From the NCBI RefSeq assembly GCF_900114055.1, contig NZ_FORR01000018.1:1-64000 (forward strand): a stretch of DNA of 64,000 bases. The letters run 5' to 3'. Both the position numbers and the translations under genes were made by a program. The notes under the pieces were generated by a model. The model saw nothing but the letters and a program-made list of their open reading frames with translations. It was not told where the DNA came from and ran no database searches. Below are positions 55,418-63,948 of this stretch, in pieces. Origin of the DNA: Thermoflavimicrobium dichotomicum. Lineage in GTDB: Bacteria > Bacillota > Bacilli > Thermoactinomycetales > Thermoactinomycetaceae. How positions within the stretch are numbered: the stretch's first letter is position 1; each line of letters opens with the position of its first letter.

Positions 55418-56596
55418 TCAGATTTGTGCTAATATACTTTTGCAATCAGTATTTTTTAATCGATAATAATTTGTTATAATTTTATCTGTAATTTTTTTAT
55501 TATCAACTTGAGTAACATGCAAAATTGCTTGTTCTATGCCTTTTTCATTTATATATTTTTGTAAAATGACAGACTCTTCATCATGAGGATTATCGAATAG
55601 AAATGCAGCAGCAACTGCAACAGTTACATGTTCTATTGAAAGCCCTAAATCAAAAAGTTCTCTGGTTGGTTTAATTAACCGTTCATCATAACCCAGTTTT
55701 CGGATTGGAGATCTCCCTACTCGTAAAACATCATCATTAATATTTTTATTTTTAAACCGCTTTAAAGTCTTTTCAATAAAATCACTCATGTCTTCGGATT
55801 TAGTATTGAATTTTTGAATGAAATATTGAGATACCTCCTTTAGTGTTCCCCTTACAAAATTTTCAATTTCAGGCTTCTCTAAAGAACTTTGAATAGTACA
55901 TTCTCCTGCTAGAAATCCAATATATGCAGTTGTTGCATGTCCCATATTTACAATATATAACTTTCTTTCAATATAAGGTTTTAAATCCTCAACATATATG
56001 GCATTTTTTATAAAAGGTAAATCTAAATTAACCATTTCCAATTTATTGATTATCCACTCGTAATAAGGTTCTACAAGAGCAATCTCACCCTCTTCACTTT
56101 TTTTTGATAAAGCCAGGCGATCAATGACTGAATTAGGGAACCCAACAAAGGAACATATTTCATTCATTTCACTGCTTGAAACATGTCGTTCAATTTCTTG
56201 CTTTAAAGTAGAAGAAGCATTGATAGCGTTTTCATTTGCTATAATGTCAATCTTTTTTTTATTTATCTTTGCTCTTTTTAAAAGACCTTTAGATATAATA
56301 CTAGCAATCTGAGATAAATTATTAACTCCAACAGATGTTGTGATTAGATCGGCATTTACGATCGCATTAATTACTTCTTCTTCTTGTGTAGCACTATTCA
56401 ATGCTGAAACAGGAGCTATTGTTTCCACTGTATGACTATCATCTAATATTTCAACTTTGTAACTATTATTATTGTTATAACTATCAACCATTTGTTGATT
56501 GATATCAACAAAGCAAACTTCATAGCCGGTTTTGTTTAACAAATATCCGATAAAACCTTTCCCTATATTTCCAGCACCAAAATGCAGCGCTTGCAT
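55418..56596 (-). CDS. mtlD: Mannitol-1-phosphate 5-dehydrogenase-like enzyme
   Basis: 392 residues of the polyol-specific long-chain dehydrogenases: Rossmann start ALHFGAGNIGKGFIGYLL, DLITTSVGVNNL, and the catalytic lysine and histidine block RKLYIVNMGHATTAY. It oxidises a hexitol phosphate to a ketose 6-phosphate with NAD. Normal family length. The ATG follows AAAGGAGATTATAAAG. The true substrate could be an epimer of mannitol phosphate, given its neighbours. Confidence 0.88.
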   Translation of the reverse strand: MQALHFGAGNIGKGFIGYLLNKTGYEVCFVDINQQMVDSYNNNNSYKVEILDDSHTVETIAPVSALNSATQEEEVINAIVNADLITTSVGVNNLSQIASIISKGLLKRAKINKKKIDIIANENAINASSTLKQEIERHVSSSEMNEICSFVGFPNSVIDRLALSKKSEEGEIALVEPYYEWIINKLEMVNLDLPFIKNAIYVEDLKPYIERKLYIVNMGHATTAYIGFLAGECTIQSSLEKPEIENFVRGTLKEVSQYFIQKFNTKSEDMSDFIEKTLKRFKNKNINDDVLRVGRSPIRKLGYDERLIKPTRELFDLGLSIEHVTVAVAAAFLFDNPHDEESVILQKYINEKGIEQAILHVTQVDNKKITDKIITNYYRLKNTDCKSILAQI

Positions 56597-56621
56597 CTTT
56601 ATAATCTCCTTTACTGAATTT

Positions 56622-57182
56622 CTATTCTAAATTTGCGTGATATTTCCATAGACTACGCATATCAATATTTTGCTCTCTAATGATCATTAATGCTAGAGTG
56701 TCCCCCAGTAATAATAAACTTTGTTCAAATAAACTTGTCATTGGTTGTACAGACGGAATTTCATCAGGTAATTGTAATTTTGTACTTACAGGTATTTTGA
56801 CGAAAAGGTCCGAAAATTCCCTTATTGAACTCTCAGGATTTGCACCAATATGAGCAACTCTGGCATTAAATTGTTTTGCTTTTTTTGCAATAATTAACGG
56901 AAAAGCAGTTTCTCCACTTCCCGAACCTACTATCAATAAGTCTTTTTCAGTAATAGCTGGTTCAGTAATTTGTCCAACAACATAGGTGTTAATGCCAAGA
57001 TGTGCTAACCTTTTTGCTATTGCTTGTAATGACAATAAAACTCTTCCAACCCCTACAAAGAATACTTTTTCGGCCTTTTGTATTTCTAACAACAATTTAT
57101 GAACGTCTTCACCATTAATCTTACTTAAAGTAGTGGAAAGTTCATTTGTAATTTCCTTTGCAACATCATAGTAATTAACCAT
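56622..57182 (-). CDS. 6-phospho-3-hexuloisomerase-like SIS protein (copy 2)
   Basis: 186-residue single SIS domain: KVFFVGVGRVLLSLQAIAKR, GINTYVVGQITEPAITEKD, IVGSGSGETAFPL and PSVQPMTSLFEQSLLLLGDT, the PHI pattern. Unlike copy 1 there is no HxlA partner; it is placed between an epimerase and a hexitol-phosphate dehydrogenase. It may move the keto group of a hexulose phosphate to give fructose 6-phosphate. The ATG follows AGGAGGTTAAATAAA, which overlaps the end of the preceding gene. Confidence 0.82.
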   Translation of the reverse strand: MVNYYDVAKEITNELSTTLSKINGEDVHKLLLEIQKAEKVFFVGVGRVLLSLQAIAKRLAHLGINTYVVGQITEPAITEKDLLIVGSGSGETAFPLIIAKKAKQFNARVAHIGANPESSIREFSDLFVKIPVSTKLQLPDEIPSVQPMTSLFEQSLLLLGDTLALMIIREQNIDMRSLWKYHANLE

Positions 57183-57183
57183 T

Positions 57184-57888
57184 TTATTTAACCTCCTCGC
57201 TTAAACCCTCTAAAATATATTTTTCCATAGACTTTTTATTTTCCGCCAAACTATTACTAGGCATAAATAGACTTGTACTGCCAGCAACTAATATATCAGC
57301 ACCAGCTCTTACCAACCCTGGTATAGTGTCAAAAGATACTCTACCGTCAACCTCAATCCTTGTATCTAGTCCTTTCTCTTTTATTAGTTGATACAAATCC
57401 TCTACTTTTTTTATTGCATAAGACACTTGTTTTTCATTTTTATCAGTAGCAAACCCTGGATTTATCAACATTAGCAAAATCGTATCACACTGTGGTAATA
57501 CATAATCTAATACGGATAAGGATGTAGCAGGATTAAGTGCTATCCCTACTTTAATTCCATTTTTTTTAATTAATTGAATATAGCGATCAATATGTATGCT
57601 TGTTTCTACATGAAATGAAATTTGTTGAACACCAATCTTTATCATCTCTTGTATAAAAAACTCATTATTATTAGCCATAATATGGATATCGAAATTCATA
57701 TTGGTAATTTTACGCAATTGCTTAATTGTATCAATTCCTAATGGCATACTTGGACTAAAATATCCATCAATTATATCTACGTGCAAAGTATCGAATCCTT
57801 CTTTTTCAAGTTCCTTTACGCTTTTTTCTAAATTACATAAATCTGCACACATTATTGAAGGTGCAATTGTAATTCTCCTATATTGCAT
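57184..57888 (-). CDS. AlsE-like ketohexose-6-phosphate 3-epimerase
   Basis: 234 residues of the ribulose-phosphate 3-epimerase family: start ITIAPSIMCADLCNLEKS, catalytic HVDIIDGYFSPSMPLG, DIHIMANNN, INPGFATDKN and IEVDGRVSFDTIP. The EVDG reading, instead of the DGG of Rpe, resembles AlsE, which converts allulose 6-phosphate to fructose 6-phosphate. Start ATG is seven bases after GGAG; a longer frame to 57930 has no site. First gene of the operon. A housekeeping rpe is unlikely in this context. Confidence 0.8.
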   Translation of the reverse strand: MQYRRITIAPSIMCADLCNLEKSVKELEKEGFDTLHVDIIDGYFSPSMPLGIDTIKQLRKITNMNFDIHIMANNNEFFIQEMIKIGVQQISFHVETSIHIDRYIQLIKKNGIKVGIALNPATSLSVLDYVLPQCDTILLMLINPGFATDKNEKQVSYAIKKVEDLYQLIKEKGLDTRIEVDGRVSFDTIPGLVRAGADILVAGSTSLFMPSNSLAENKKSMEKYILEGLSEEVK

Positions 57889-57901
57889 GTTCATGCTCCT
57901 T

Positions 57902-58014
57902 TTTGCGTTTATTTGCCTGTTTATATGCATTATAAATTGTTTTCAGTTTAATGTAAAGCGTGTTTTTGCGTTTTTATGCTATATTTATGCGTGTTTATTT
58001 GTGCGTGTTTAGCT
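57902..58014. promoter_or_regulatory. Direct-repeat operator array for the DeoR regulator
   Basis: The word GCGTGTTT or TTTGCGTTT recurs: TTTTGCGTTTATTTGC, AAGCGTGTTTTTGCGTTTTT and TATGCGTGTTTATTTG then TGCGTGTTTAGC. DeoR-family proteins bind such direct repeats. The array spans the promoter region just upstream of the epimerase gene. Confidence 0.6.
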
Positions 58015-58089
58015 TTTAGGACTTAATGAATTATGATAGACTAATTTAAAGCAGGTATGTTGATTTGCATAAAAATGGAAATTAGTTAT

Positions 58090-58320
58090 CGTAACCTTGT
58101 GCTTTGATGTCGAAGGAAGTTATAAATGTTCGTTAGCCATTCTATAGGAAGTTGCGCAAGCTTCGCCTTGCGCAAAATTGGATTCGAGTAGTAGAAAAAT
58201 GGAACGGACGAGTAAAAAGATAAACCATTGAATAAAAGCATAGGAAATTAGAGAAGCAAAAAGCTGACACCCCAGCGAAAGAAAAACTCCACTTGCCAGC
58301 GTGCAGAGATTGAATTGACT
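58090..58320 (-). pseudogene. C-terminal remnant of an IS4-family transposase
   Basis: Across two minus-strand frames the sequence reads SARWQVEFFFRWG then QLFASLISYAFIQWFIFLL and, shifted again, LRKAKLAQLPIEWLTNIYNF. These correspond in order to the (K/R)WQ(I/V)E.FF(K/R)W, QLFA.LI.Y.L..W and LP.EWL blocks at the end of IS4-type DDE transposases. The rest of the element is missing and frameshifts make it inactive. Confidence 0.65.
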
Positions 58321-58347
58321 TAAAAATGATGCTATGCTGATCCATGA

Positions 58348-58413
58348 AGACATCTCTTTTGGTTTTCGGGGTTGGGTAGCACTTATCCCTTTAAACCAAA
58401 AGGTGTCTTTTTC
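58348..58413 (+). terminator. Hairpin with T-run before the DeoR gene
   Basis: AGACA..TCTTTTGGTTT and AAACCAAAAGG.TGTCT pair across a loop of about 27 bases containing GGGGTTGGGTAGC; TTTTT follows. It could be the terminator of the lost IS or an attenuator in the deoR leader. Confidence 0.55.
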
Positions 58414-58483
58414 CTTTTATATTATGACTTATCAACACACCTGAATTTAAAGAGATAAAAATAAATAGAGGGGAAAAATAACT

Positions 58484-59233
58484 ATGTTAAAAGAAGAACG
58501 TCAACAAAAAATTCTGCAGATTTTAAATGATGAGCTTAAAGTTATTACGAGTGATTTAAGTAAACGCTTATCTGTTTCAGAAGATACAATACGAAGAGAT
58601 TTAAAAGAATTGGATAATCAAGGACTTATTAAAAGAGTTCATAGTGGTGCATTGAGAATAGGTCCACCTGTAGTAGATTTTTCGACAAGACAGAATATTT
58701 CCAATGAAATCAAAATCAATTTAGCCAAAAAAGCATTGGATTTTATTAAGGATGATATGGTGTTACTGATAGATGGAGGTACCACAAATTTACATTTAGT
58801 AAATCAATTACCTTTATCCTTAAAAGCAACCGTAATAACAAATTGTCCCCACATTGCAATCGCATTAAGTAATCACAAGGATATTGATGTTATTATGCTT
58901 GGTGGAACTTTATTTAAGCAATCAATGGTTAATTTGGGAATAGATACTGTTGAAACTTTAAATACAATGAGAGCCGACTTATATATAATGGGCATTTATA
59001 AAATTGATCCTCATATAGGAATAAGCGTTCCGAGTTTAACGGAGGCCTTAGTAAAACGAAAAATGGCATCTATTTCTACTGAAATATTGGGGATGGCAAC
59101 ATCTGATAAATTAAATACTGTTTCTAATCACATTGTTTGCCCATCAAATAAATTAACTTATTTAATAACCGAACATGTCAAAACAGACGTTAAAACTCTA
59201 TACTTGAATCAAGGAATCACGGTCGTAGATTAA
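58484..59233 (+). CDS. DeoR-family regulator of the hexitol PTS operon
   Basis: 249 residues: winged helix ERQQKILQILNDELKVITSD, SVSEDTIRRDLKELDNQGLIKRVHSGAL, then a DeoR sensor domain with LLIDGGTTNLHLVNQLP, VIMLGGTLFKQS and a sugar-phosphate pocket like ribose 5-phosphate isomerase. It is divergent from the PTS operon, and the AT-rich codon use matches it. It probably represses the operon through the repeats at 57902-58014 until a sugar phosphate binds. Confidence 0.9.
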   Translation: MLKEERQQKILQILNDELKVITSDLSKRLSVSEDTIRRDLKELDNQGLIKRVHSGALRIGPPVVDFSTRQNISNEIKINLAKKALDFIKDDMVLLIDGGTTNLHLVNQLPLSLKATVITNCPHIAIALSNHKDIDVIMLGGTLFKQSMVNLGIDTVETLNTMRADLYIMGIYKIDPHIGISVPSLTEALVKRKMASISTEILGMATSDKLNTVSNHIVCPSNKLTYLITEHVKTDVKTLYLNQGITVVD

Positions 59234-59331
59234 AAATTTAAATAAAGTGACCTTATCTTTATAAATAAGGATTGTGGTGGCAATATGTATGTTTTAATGT
59301 TCATTAAAAGTCTATATTTCACCTGCAAAAA

Positions 59332-59355
59332 CCCCATGTCATGATCAACATGGGG
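59332..59355 (+). terminator. Terminator after the DeoR gene
   Basis: CCCCATGT-CATGATCA-ACATGGGG, a perfect 8-bp stem, followed by CTATTTATCGTT. Confidence 0.6.
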
Positions 59356-59773
59356 CTATTTATCGTTAAATTTAGGGGATTTTTGCTACTTCCTGATGTA
59401 TTAAGTAATGAGATTATTAGGGCGATGGTAGCAGGAATATCAAATGCAAGTGCAAAGTTAAGGTTGTTTGGAATAATGACTTGTCTGAATGCGAGTAGGC
59501 CACAATGAACGTGATGTTAAGCATAGAATTTCAAGCTTCTTTTCGCTAGACTTAGAGGTCCAGATTTTCCAAAGAGACCAGATAACTATTACAAGAAAAG
59601 CAAGAATGGTAGACAATATAAAGACTTGTAAAGTGGTTGGGCGCTGAAAATAAACAGCTAGATAAGTAATACTCCAATCTGAATGGGTAATATAAGTTGA
59701 CAGGTACAGACTTCCAACAGCTATTTTCAGTTATGTTGCTTCTATATCCTAAAATGACTACCGCTTTTTTGTA
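59356..59773 (-). other. Gap with a probable membrane-protein remnant
   Basis: On the minus strand between about 59700 and 59460 a frame of roughly 85 codons (VGSLYLSTYITHSDWSITYL, FILSTILAFLVIVIWSLWKI) looks like two membrane helices, but it lacks a start with a ribosome binding site and its end is not recognisable. I read it as a decayed piece of a membrane protein gene of unknown type. Confidence 0.35.
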
Positions 59774-60991
59774 TCATATCTTTTTTTCGGCATGGTATTG
59801 ATAATTTCTCAATGATGGGTGCAGTAAAATAATCAAGAACGTAATGGAATACAATACTGCACCAAGAATGTATGTAAATTGAATATTTACCGAATCAGCG
59901 ATCCATCCCATGACTAAATACGCTACACTTGACCACGGGGTTAAAATGGTACTTCTTGCAGCCATGACACTCGCTCGCTCATTGGGTGGGATTACATCTT
60001 GTAGGCATATATCTCTAGCCTGATACAATGGACCCATGAAAACACACAATAGTAAAGATAAAACTTCATTTTTATTAGTAGCAAAGAAAAAGGTCAAGAT
60101 AGCCATGGCTAATGAACTTAATCCAATCATAAATCCTATTCGTTTTTCCAGGTATTTGGCAATTAGGACAACCATCAAACTTCCTAAAATCCCACCGATC
60201 CAATAGGAAGCATTAATAAATCCCAGCCATTCACTTCCTTTTTTTAAAACCTCATCAGTAAACGCTACTATAAAGGCACTACTCCAGACAACATTGGCTA
60301 ATGATTCACTAACGTCCATCAATGTTAAATTTCGTATAATACCAACTCTCATTAATTTGATCCAGGCTTTCTCAGGCTTATCGGATTCTTCTCTGGTTAC
60401 TGAATGATCTGTTTGTATCAGGCGTATTAATATTCCTGATAGCAAAAAAGAAACGGAAATGATCACAATGATTAGGTAAAATGGAAGAGTTATTGCTATG
60501 ACTCCTCCTAACCCCCAGCCACCAACCAGGAATAGTTGATGAATGACATTAATGGTTCCGTTAGCTTTCATATATTCTTTCTTGGACACGATCAAAGGGA
60601 GTAATGCAAAACGTGCTGGTTGATACCACGAACCGACAACGGAGATAAAAAATAGAGTCATCAACAAGAGGATGAAAAACGCAGGTTGAATGTTTGTGAG
60701 TAGAAACGCCAGAATGACGGTTAATCCTGCTCGAGCCCATCCAATCCAATGCAGAATATGGACTAATGAAAATCTATGAATATGATATGAGCCAAGAATT
60801 CCACCAAAAAAGGAGCCAAAAGCCATAACAGTTAATACAGAAGCCGATCCGAATATGGAGTTGGTGTGTTGGTATACTTTTACGATTACAATCACTTGAA
60901 GGAGAACCATGGATAGAGATTGGAGGGTTTGGGAAAGCCAGAGTTTCAGGAAATTCCCTTTTTTAAATAAACTGCGAATGGTAATTTCCAT
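59774..60991 (-). CDS. MFS efflux transporter
   Basis: 405 residues with 12 hydrophobic spans, starting with the short cytoplasmic TIRSLFKKGNFLKLWLSQTL and the block MAFGSFFGGILGSYHIHRFS typical of MFS_3 drug or siderophore exporters (macrolide/enterobactin group). ARDICLQDVIPPNERASVMA is the usual signature in the second half. The ATG follows AAAGGAGTTTTTCT. A single-gene unit; the substrate is unknown. Confidence 0.82.
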   Translation of the reverse strand: MEITIRSLFKKGNFLKLWLSQTLQSLSMVLLQVIVIVKVYQHTNSIFGSASVLTVMAFGSFFGGILGSYHIHRFSLVHILHWIGWARAGLTVILAFLLTNIQPAFFILLLMTLFFISVVGSWYQPARFALLPLIVSKKEYMKANGTINVIHQLFLVGGWGLGGVIAITLPFYLIIVIISVSFLLSGILIRLIQTDHSVTREESDKPEKAWIKLMRVGIIRNLTLMDVSESLANVVWSSAFIVAFTDEVLKKGSEWLGFINASYWIGGILGSLMVVLIAKYLEKRIGFMIGLSSLAMAILTFFFATNKNEVLSLLLCVFMGPLYQARDICLQDVIPPNERASVMAARSTILTPWSSVAYLVMGWIADSVNIQFTYILGAVLYSITFLIILLHPSLRNYQYHAEKKI

Positions 60992-61157
60992 AGAAAAACT
61001 CCTTTATTTCCAAGTAAGGAGGCAACCGGTCTCCGGTATTAGTTATTGTCCATGACTAGTCTTCATTTTCTTCAACTTATATATTATCCACCGCTATATT
61101 TATTTCAATTTTAACATAATGATATTAATATAAAAATATTAAGAACAGCATAAATAA

Positions 61158-61195
61158 GCTGACCCAAAAGATCCTAAGTGACCTTTTGGGTCAGC
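61158..61195. terminator. Hairpin between the phosphotransferase and MFS genes
   Basis: GCTGACCCAAAAG and CTTTTGGGTCAGC, a perfect 13-bp stem. The arm CTTTTGGGTCAGCCC is also found in the terminator at 1553-1605, a sign that the sequence is reused in this genome. Confidence 0.75.
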
Positions 61196-61242
61196 CCTTG
61201 TTTTAATCCTCATCCCGTTCATGATATGGCAACATGGATCGC

Positions 61243-63870
61243 TTACTCATTTTTATCACTCAAAAACTCCACAAATCCCTGGTTTCCATCCACTCGAATC
61301 ATTTGTCCGTCCTTGATTTTCTTCGTCGCATCATCCACACCCACAACGGCAGGAATTCCGTATTCACGTGCCACAACCGAACCGTGAGTCATCAGGCCAC
61401 CCACTTCGGTAACCAATGCTTTAGCCGACTGGAATAATGGGGTCCACCCTGGATCCGTATGTGGTGCAACGATAATTTCCCCTTCATGGAGAAATGCTTC
61501 TTCCGGTTTCAGGACGATGCGGGCTTTTCCTTCCACAACCCCTGCGGAAACTGGACTTCCAATAAGCGCTCCTTTAGGGAACTCCCCTTGTCTGGGCGAA
61601 ACTGTCACTATCTCACCTTCGCTCGTCATCACTCTTGGCGGTTTCAGCGTTTGGTACCATTCATATTTTTCTTTTCGATCTGAAATAACCTGGGAGACAT
61701 CTTCTTTAAACTCGCCTTTTGAGAGTTGGATTAATTCGTCAAGGGTAAAGTAATACACATCCTCTGCCTGTTGAAGAACCCCTTTTTCCACCAAATCTCC
61801 GGCTTCGGCCATGATTGCTTTCTTGCATTCGTCCATAACCGAAACCATCAGATATTTGTGGTGCTCCCGAAGACCGCCCAAATAGCGGAATACCTCAATA
61901 AAACGTTTGGCATATTTGGACTTGATACGGCTGCGTTCAACCTGCCGAATTATAACCTGAGCAGCTTCCTGGGCTTCCTGCTCTCCCTGAATGAACCTTT
62001 GCCGATGTTCCCCTGGTTTTACACTGCGCATGTGTCCCAAGATTGCCGGTACCAGTTGGGTAGGCGCTTCACGCCAGCGGGGCTTGGTCAGGTCAATCTC
62101 ACCCGGGCAACGCATTCCGTATTTGGCCATAAAATCTTCCAATGCTTTCTTAAATCGCTCTCCTCCTTTTATTTTTGCCAACCCTTCATAGAAGTTTTGG
62201 TCATTGGCATGTTTAAGGTACTCCTCTACTTCTGGCAGCTCGCGAACCAAATCGGCCAAATCGCCAATCTGTAACCCCATTTCACTGGTGATATTGCCAG
62301 GGAGCGATTTATTTAACCTGTGCAGTATCTTGTCATCACCCATCCAACGAATGAGCGCCTTCTTTAACCATATGGATAGGATCACGAAGGTTAAGGGATA
62401 TGGCAGGATGTTCGGCAACACATCCCTTAATAAAGTATCTAATTGGTATTGAACTGCTTCCAGACGTGCAGGACCTCTCAAGCCCTTCAAGTTGTCCCGA
62501 ACCTCTGTCAACTTTTTCTGCATAAAGGCTTCTACCTTCTCTTTGGCCAGTTTGGGGTCACGCTTGAGAAGATTTTTCCACACCTCTTTCAGGATCGGTA
62601 CAATGAATGGACGTATTGCCCTGGATAAGCCCGGTTTGGGAGGCACTTTCAGAAACTCTGGTCGCTGAATGACTTCACAAATGGCACGACTGATGGCTTC
62701 ATCTGCATTGTTCAATGCATGGGGCAAGATTTTTCTTCCAAGCTTGAGATGAAGTACATCTGTGGGATCAACATAAAGACGTCCACCTGCTTCTAACATA
62801 ACGTTAGCCGAAGCCATGGTTCTTAATACAGAAATGCCCAGTGGTTTCATGGCATCTGTCATCATTTGGACATGGCCAAATGAGAACATCACACGCAATG
62901 GTTCCTGTGGCATGTCCGGAAGGGGATATAACGAAGTAATCGGCCGGCTTTGGACCACAAAAACCTCCCCGTTTTCAATACAGAACTCAATATCCTGTGG
63001 AGAGCCAAAATGTTTCTCGATTCTTTTTCCCAGTCTGGCCAAACTCACAATCTGTCCGTCCGTCAGCGTCTGTTTTGTCTGTTGGTCTCTGGGCAATTCT
63101 TTGGTTACTGTACCGCCTTCCGGCAAAGAGTAAATCGCTTTTTTCTTTTCCGATATGTTCTTGTGAATGATTTCACCGGATTTTACCTTGTATAAATCAG
63201 CAGACACTATCCCTGAGACAATGGCTTCACCCAATCCAAAACTTGCATCGATGGAGACCACTGTACGGTTCCCATTTACAGGATCGGCGGTAAACATAAT
63301 CCCCGAGATTTCCGGATTCACCATGCGTTGCACCACGACAGAAAGGTAAACCTGGCGATGGTCAAAGCCATTTTTGGCCCGGTAGGAAATGGCCCGATCC
63401 GTGAATAACGAAGCCCAGCATTTTCGAATGTGTCGAAGCAGTTCATCGGATCCCTTGATGTTCAAATAGGTATCCTGCTGACCAGCGAACGAAGCGGTAG
63501 GCAGATCCTCAGCCGTCGCGCTGGAGCGAACGGCATAAGCATAATCTTTTCCTACCGATTCCCACGCATGAAGAATTTCATTTTTCATCTGAGCAGGGAT
63601 CTCTAATTGCTGCAAGTGTGTACGAATGCTCTCTCCCAGTTTCCGCAATTGATTTAAGTCGCCTGGATCCATGGCATTGAGTTCATTTAGCAGAGATTCC
63701 ATTTCGGGACTGGTTGCGATTAAGTCCTGATAAGCGTAGGTTGTGACACAGAATCCTTCTGGTACCGGGAAGCCGGCCTTTCTCAATTCACCAAGGTTCG
63801 CTCCCTTTCCTCCCACATAAGGAAGACTGGAACGGTCCACTTCATTAAAAAACAGTACATGTGCTTTCAT
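61243..63870 (-). CDS. pps: Pps/Rph-type phosphotransferase (ATP-grasp plus C-terminal phosphohistidine domain)
   Basis: 875 residues. N-terminal PPDK-like ATP-binding domain (VGGKGANLGELRKAGFPVPE, AVRSSATAEDLPTASFAGQQ, VVQRMVNPEISGIMFTADP), a long middle region, and a phosphohistidine domain at the very end (TEVGGLMTHGSVVAREYG, His about 829). Canonical PEP synthase has this domain in the middle and a PEP-binding barrel after it; that barrel is absent. The layout is that of rifamycin phosphotransferases and B. subtilis Pps. So I favour phosphorylation of an antibiotic or other acceptor over PEP synthesis. Start ATG follows AAGGAGTCATTTCCT. Confidence 0.85.
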   Translation of the reverse strand: MKAHVLFFNEVDRSSLPYVGGKGANLGELRKAGFPVPEGFCVTTYAYQDLIATSPEMESLLNELNAMDPGDLNQLRKLGESIRTHLQQLEIPAQMKNEILHAWESVGKDYAYAVRSSATAEDLPTASFAGQQDTYLNIKGSDELLRHIRKCWASLFTDRAISYRAKNGFDHRQVYLSVVVQRMVNPEISGIMFTADPVNGNRTVVSIDASFGLGEAIVSGIVSADLYKVKSGEIIHKNISEKKKAIYSLPEGGTVTKELPRDQQTKQTLTDGQIVSLARLGKRIEKHFGSPQDIEFCIENGEVFVVQSRPITSLYPLPDMPQEPLRVMFSFGHVQMMTDAMKPLGISVLRTMASANVMLEAGGRLYVDPTDVLHLKLGRKILPHALNNADEAISRAICEVIQRPEFLKVPPKPGLSRAIRPFIVPILKEVWKNLLKRDPKLAKEKVEAFMQKKLTEVRDNLKGLRGPARLEAVQYQLDTLLRDVLPNILPYPLTFVILSIWLKKALIRWMGDDKILHRLNKSLPGNITSEMGLQIGDLADLVRELPEVEEYLKHANDQNFYEGLAKIKGGERFKKALEDFMAKYGMRCPGEIDLTKPRWREAPTQLVPAILGHMRSVKPGEHRQRFIQGEQEAQEAAQVIIRQVERSRIKSKYAKRFIEVFRYLGGLREHHKYLMVSVMDECKKAIMAEAGDLVEKGVLQQAEDVYYFTLDELIQLSKGEFKEDVSQVISDRKEKYEWYQTLKPPRVMTSEGEIVTVSPRQGEFPKGALIGSPVSAGVVEGKARIVLKPEEAFLHEGEIIVAPHTDPGWTPLFQSAKALVTEVGGLMTHGSVVAREYGIPAVVGVDDATKKIKDGQMIRVDGNQGFVEFLSDKNE

Positions 63871-63898
63871 AGGAAATGACTCCTTTTTAATGAAAATC

Positions 63899-63914
63899 AA
63901 GTGAGTACTTACTT
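63899..63914. promoter_or_regulatory. TetR-type operator upstream of pps
   Basis: AAGTGAGTACTTACTT is a near-perfect palindrome around AGTACT, like the A(G)TGAGTA..TACTCACT sites of many TetR repressors. It lies 29 bp before the start codon. No TetR gene is in the window. Confidence 0.5.
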
Positions 63915-63948
63915 AATTAATACGAAAAGAAAGATGGTTTATTTCAAT

